Assembly (NCBI GenBank): GCA_028280945.1
Contig: JANQKV010000014.1
Span: 103,691 to 167,690 of the forward strand
DNA from: Opitutaceae bacterium
GTDB lineage: Bacteria > Verrucomicrobiota > Verrucomicrobiia > Opitutales > Opitutaceae
Direction: 5' to 3'
DNA length: 64,000 bases
The notes below the pieces were generated by a model that worked only from the letters and a program-made list of their open reading frames with translations, did not search any database and had not been told where the DNA came from. Of the stretch, positions 62,566-64,000 are shown piece by piece (the first letter of the stretch is position 1; the number at the start of each line of letters is the position of its first letter). The translations under genes were made by a program, and so were the position numbers.

Positions 62566-63879
62566 TTACGGTTCCACCGGTTCCAACGTGCCAAGCCCAC
62601 GCATGGTGGCGTCAGTAACCGCGCGGAACCTCCACTTCCCCGGCCAATCGCGGCGCATCAACTTGTCGAGCCGATCGCCTCCTCCGCTCACCGCAACGGT
62701 AGGCAGGATCTTTGTGCCGGAGGCCATCATGAGGGGCAGGCGTTCAGCACTTGCGGTAATCAGACCTTCAATCATCGCGCTCAAGATATGATCCCGTTTG
62801 GTCGCCAGGGTAATGCCGCTGAACCCGCCGGTGCGCTGGTCGATGCTGGTGCGCTCGCCCGCCATGTAGGGGTCGAAGGTCACGCCTGCAGCTGCCTTGG
62901 CGCCGCGGCGCGCCAACGTGTGCAACAAAGCCGGAAACTCCTTCACCGAAACTTCCGGGTAGGCCTGTTCCCGCCACCAATACAACGAAGAAGCCACCGC
63001 GGCGAGGGTGCCCACCATCAAAAATTTGCCGTCCACCCCCAGCGCCCGGGTCAGCAGCTTGGGGTGCGGTTTGGGCCGGTCCGTGCAGAGTGCCAGCACG
63101 TCGGTCGAGCCACACACGTTGAACAACTGCCCGACCGCCGCCCCCGCCAAAAGCACCCCAGCCGAGCCGTCCAGCAGGCCGGTCATCATGGGCGTGCCTT
63201 CGCGCAACCCAAATCGCCGCGCCGCCGCTGCCGTGATGGTCCCGGCGATCACATTGGCATCAAGCACGACCGGCAACTGCGCAGCCTTCGCCCCAACCGC
63301 CGCCATCAAGTCCGGGTGCCAACCCTTGAGCTTCATGGTGTGGTAGAGCCCGGTGAACGATGCCTGGGAGGGATCGGTCACGCGGGCCCCGGTCATGTGG
63401 CGGTGAAGGTAGGTGTTCAGGTGTCCCACCAAGTCGGCCCGCTTCAACCGCTCGGGTTCGTGACGCCGATACCACGCCCAGGTGGTCGAAGAAATGCCGC
63501 CGGGAAAGGGGCGCGATCCGACCAACCGCAAATGCTTCGCCCGGCCATGGCGTTTTTCCAACGCGTGTGCTTCCGCAATGCTGCGGCGATCTTGATGAGT
63601 GACGATGGGCGTGAGTGCCTTGCCCCGGGCATCCATCGCACACCAGGCCGGACACATGGTGGCCAGCGCTATGGCATCGACGTTTTGAGCGTCCCGGCCC
63701 AGTCCTTTGATCGCCTCCGCCAGGGCCTTCAACACCGACTCCGGCTGCACTTCGACCCGGTTTCCCGCGTGGGTCGACTTGAAGAATGTCCGCGGGGATT
63801 CCTTCAGCACGGTTTTGCCCTTGAGCAAACCGCAAATGATCGAGGAGGAACCGATATCAATGCCGAGCAGCGTAGCCAT
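62566..63879 (-). CDS. FGGY-family carbohydrate kinase
   Basis: A 437-residue sugar kinase. The first ATP-binding motif is GIDIGSSSIICGLLKG; further family segments include IVTHQDRRSIAEAHALEK, TGLLDGSAGVLLAGAAVGQL and the C-terminal ASGTKILPTVAVSGGGDRLD. Length fits the xylulokinase-like part of the family (somewhat short). Start ATG 63879 is preferred over GTG 63888. The upstream gene, cut by the window edge on the same strand, ends 62 bp before it and may belong to the same sugar pathway. Substrate unknown. Confidence 0.88.
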   Translation of the reverse strand: MATLLGIDIGSSSIICGLLKGKTVLKESPRTFFKSTHAGNRVEVQPESVLKALAEAIKGLGRDAQNVDAIALATMCPAWCAMDARGKALTPIVTHQDRRSIAEAHALEKRHGRAKHLRLVGSRPFPGGISSTTWAWYRRHEPERLKRADLVGHLNTYLHRHMTGARVTDPSQASFTGLYHTMKLKGWHPDLMAAVGAKAAQLPVVLDANVIAGTITAAAARRFGLREGTPMMTGLLDGSAGVLLAGAAVGQLFNVCGSTDVLALCTDRPKPHPKLLTRALGVDGKFLMVGTLAAVASSLYWWREQAYPEVSVKEFPALLHTLARRGAKAAAGVTFDPYMAGERTSIDQRTGGFSGITLATKRDHILSAMIEGLITASAERLPLMMASGTKILPTVAVSGGGDRLDKLMRRDWPGKWRFRAVTDATMRGLGTLEPVEP

Positions 63880-63941
63880 CTTGGCCACCAGCTTCTCGCC
63901 TCGGTTTACGCTGGCGAGCGCGAATCAAGCTGTCTCCCGCC

Positions 63942-64000
63942 CTAGCGGCGGCGAATCTGCCATTTCGGAGCGGGCTCCGCCGCGACCAAGGCCTGGATGC
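63942..64000 (-). CDS. C-terminal end of an unidentified gene (partial)
   Basis: On the minus strand the frame reads IQALVAAEPAPKWQIRRR and stops at TAG 63942-63944. The rest lies beyond the window. Too little remains to name it. The short distance to the FGGY kinase on the same strand makes a shared operon likely. Confidence 0.45.
   Translation of the reverse strand, partial: IQALVAAEPAPKWQIRRR

Overview
The window reads as a chromosomal segment of a GC-rich Gram-negative bacterium. My best placement is Verrucomicrobiota, probably an Opitutaceae-like lineage. This is inferred from several genes with C-terminal PEP-CTERM (exosortase) tags, a TIGR02999-type ECF sigma factor beside a Ser/Thr kinase with a WD40 propeller, an ExbB/ExbD/TPR operon and a very long NifJ-type pyruvate:ferredoxin oxidoreductase. 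No rRNA operon, CRISPR array, transposase or phage gene was seen.

Layout. 1-7.7 kb (minus strand): the conserved translation/transcription cluster tRNA-Thr, tuf, tRNA-Trp, secE, nusG, rplK, rplA, rplJ, rplL, rpoB (rpoB runs off the left edge), with a strong hairpin between rplL and rpoB and another after tuf. 7.8-12.3 kb (minus): a four-gene operon of a large exported TPR protein, ExbB, ExbD and an unknown single-pass protein, likely an energy-transducing envelope complex. 12.4-16.5 kb (plus): sufE, lemA, an HtpX-like M48 membrane protease and tatD. 16.3-25.3 kb: a gamma-glutamyltransferase relative and a sigma factor fused to a membrane domain lie between a broken copy of nifJ and a broken copy of tatD; the full nifJ follows. 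25.4-29.9 kb (minus): a lipoprotein cytochrome c, a TPR histidine kinase with its OmpR-type regulator, and an AraC-type regulator.

30-47 kb is an accessory region. It holds three paralogous PEP-CTERM proteins (30.2, 44.6 and 45.3 kb) plus a decayed PEP-CTERM gene of uncertain kinship, a free-standing condensation domain overlapping a fatty-acyl-AMP ligase/acyl-carrier fusion and followed by an MFS transporter (a compact lipid-conjugate pathway), a second two-component pair with unusual residues, and an ECF sigma factor convergent with a 1115-residue kinase/WD40 protein. 47-51.7 kb holds a roughly 4 kb block with two unrecognised genes (1016 and 162 residues), bracketed by a 74-bp direct repeat copied from the end of a small membrane-protein gene.

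51.8-64 kb: another PEP-CTERM protein, a Dps, an AraC regulator divergent from a DUF1330/luciferase-like/SDR set (the SDR carries a frameshift), remnants of two genes, a secreted nucleoside-hydrolase-like protein, an orphan soluble histidine kinase, DUF2835, a GDSL hydrolase, an Nramp-like transporter, a PilZ protein and an FGGY sugar kinase.

The strongest leads for new biology are the two duplication-bracketed inserts (16.7-20.4 kb and 47.5-51.6 kb), the membrane-fused sigma factor, the 1016/162 pair and the condensation/FAAL cluster. All identifications are from reading translations; no database search was run.
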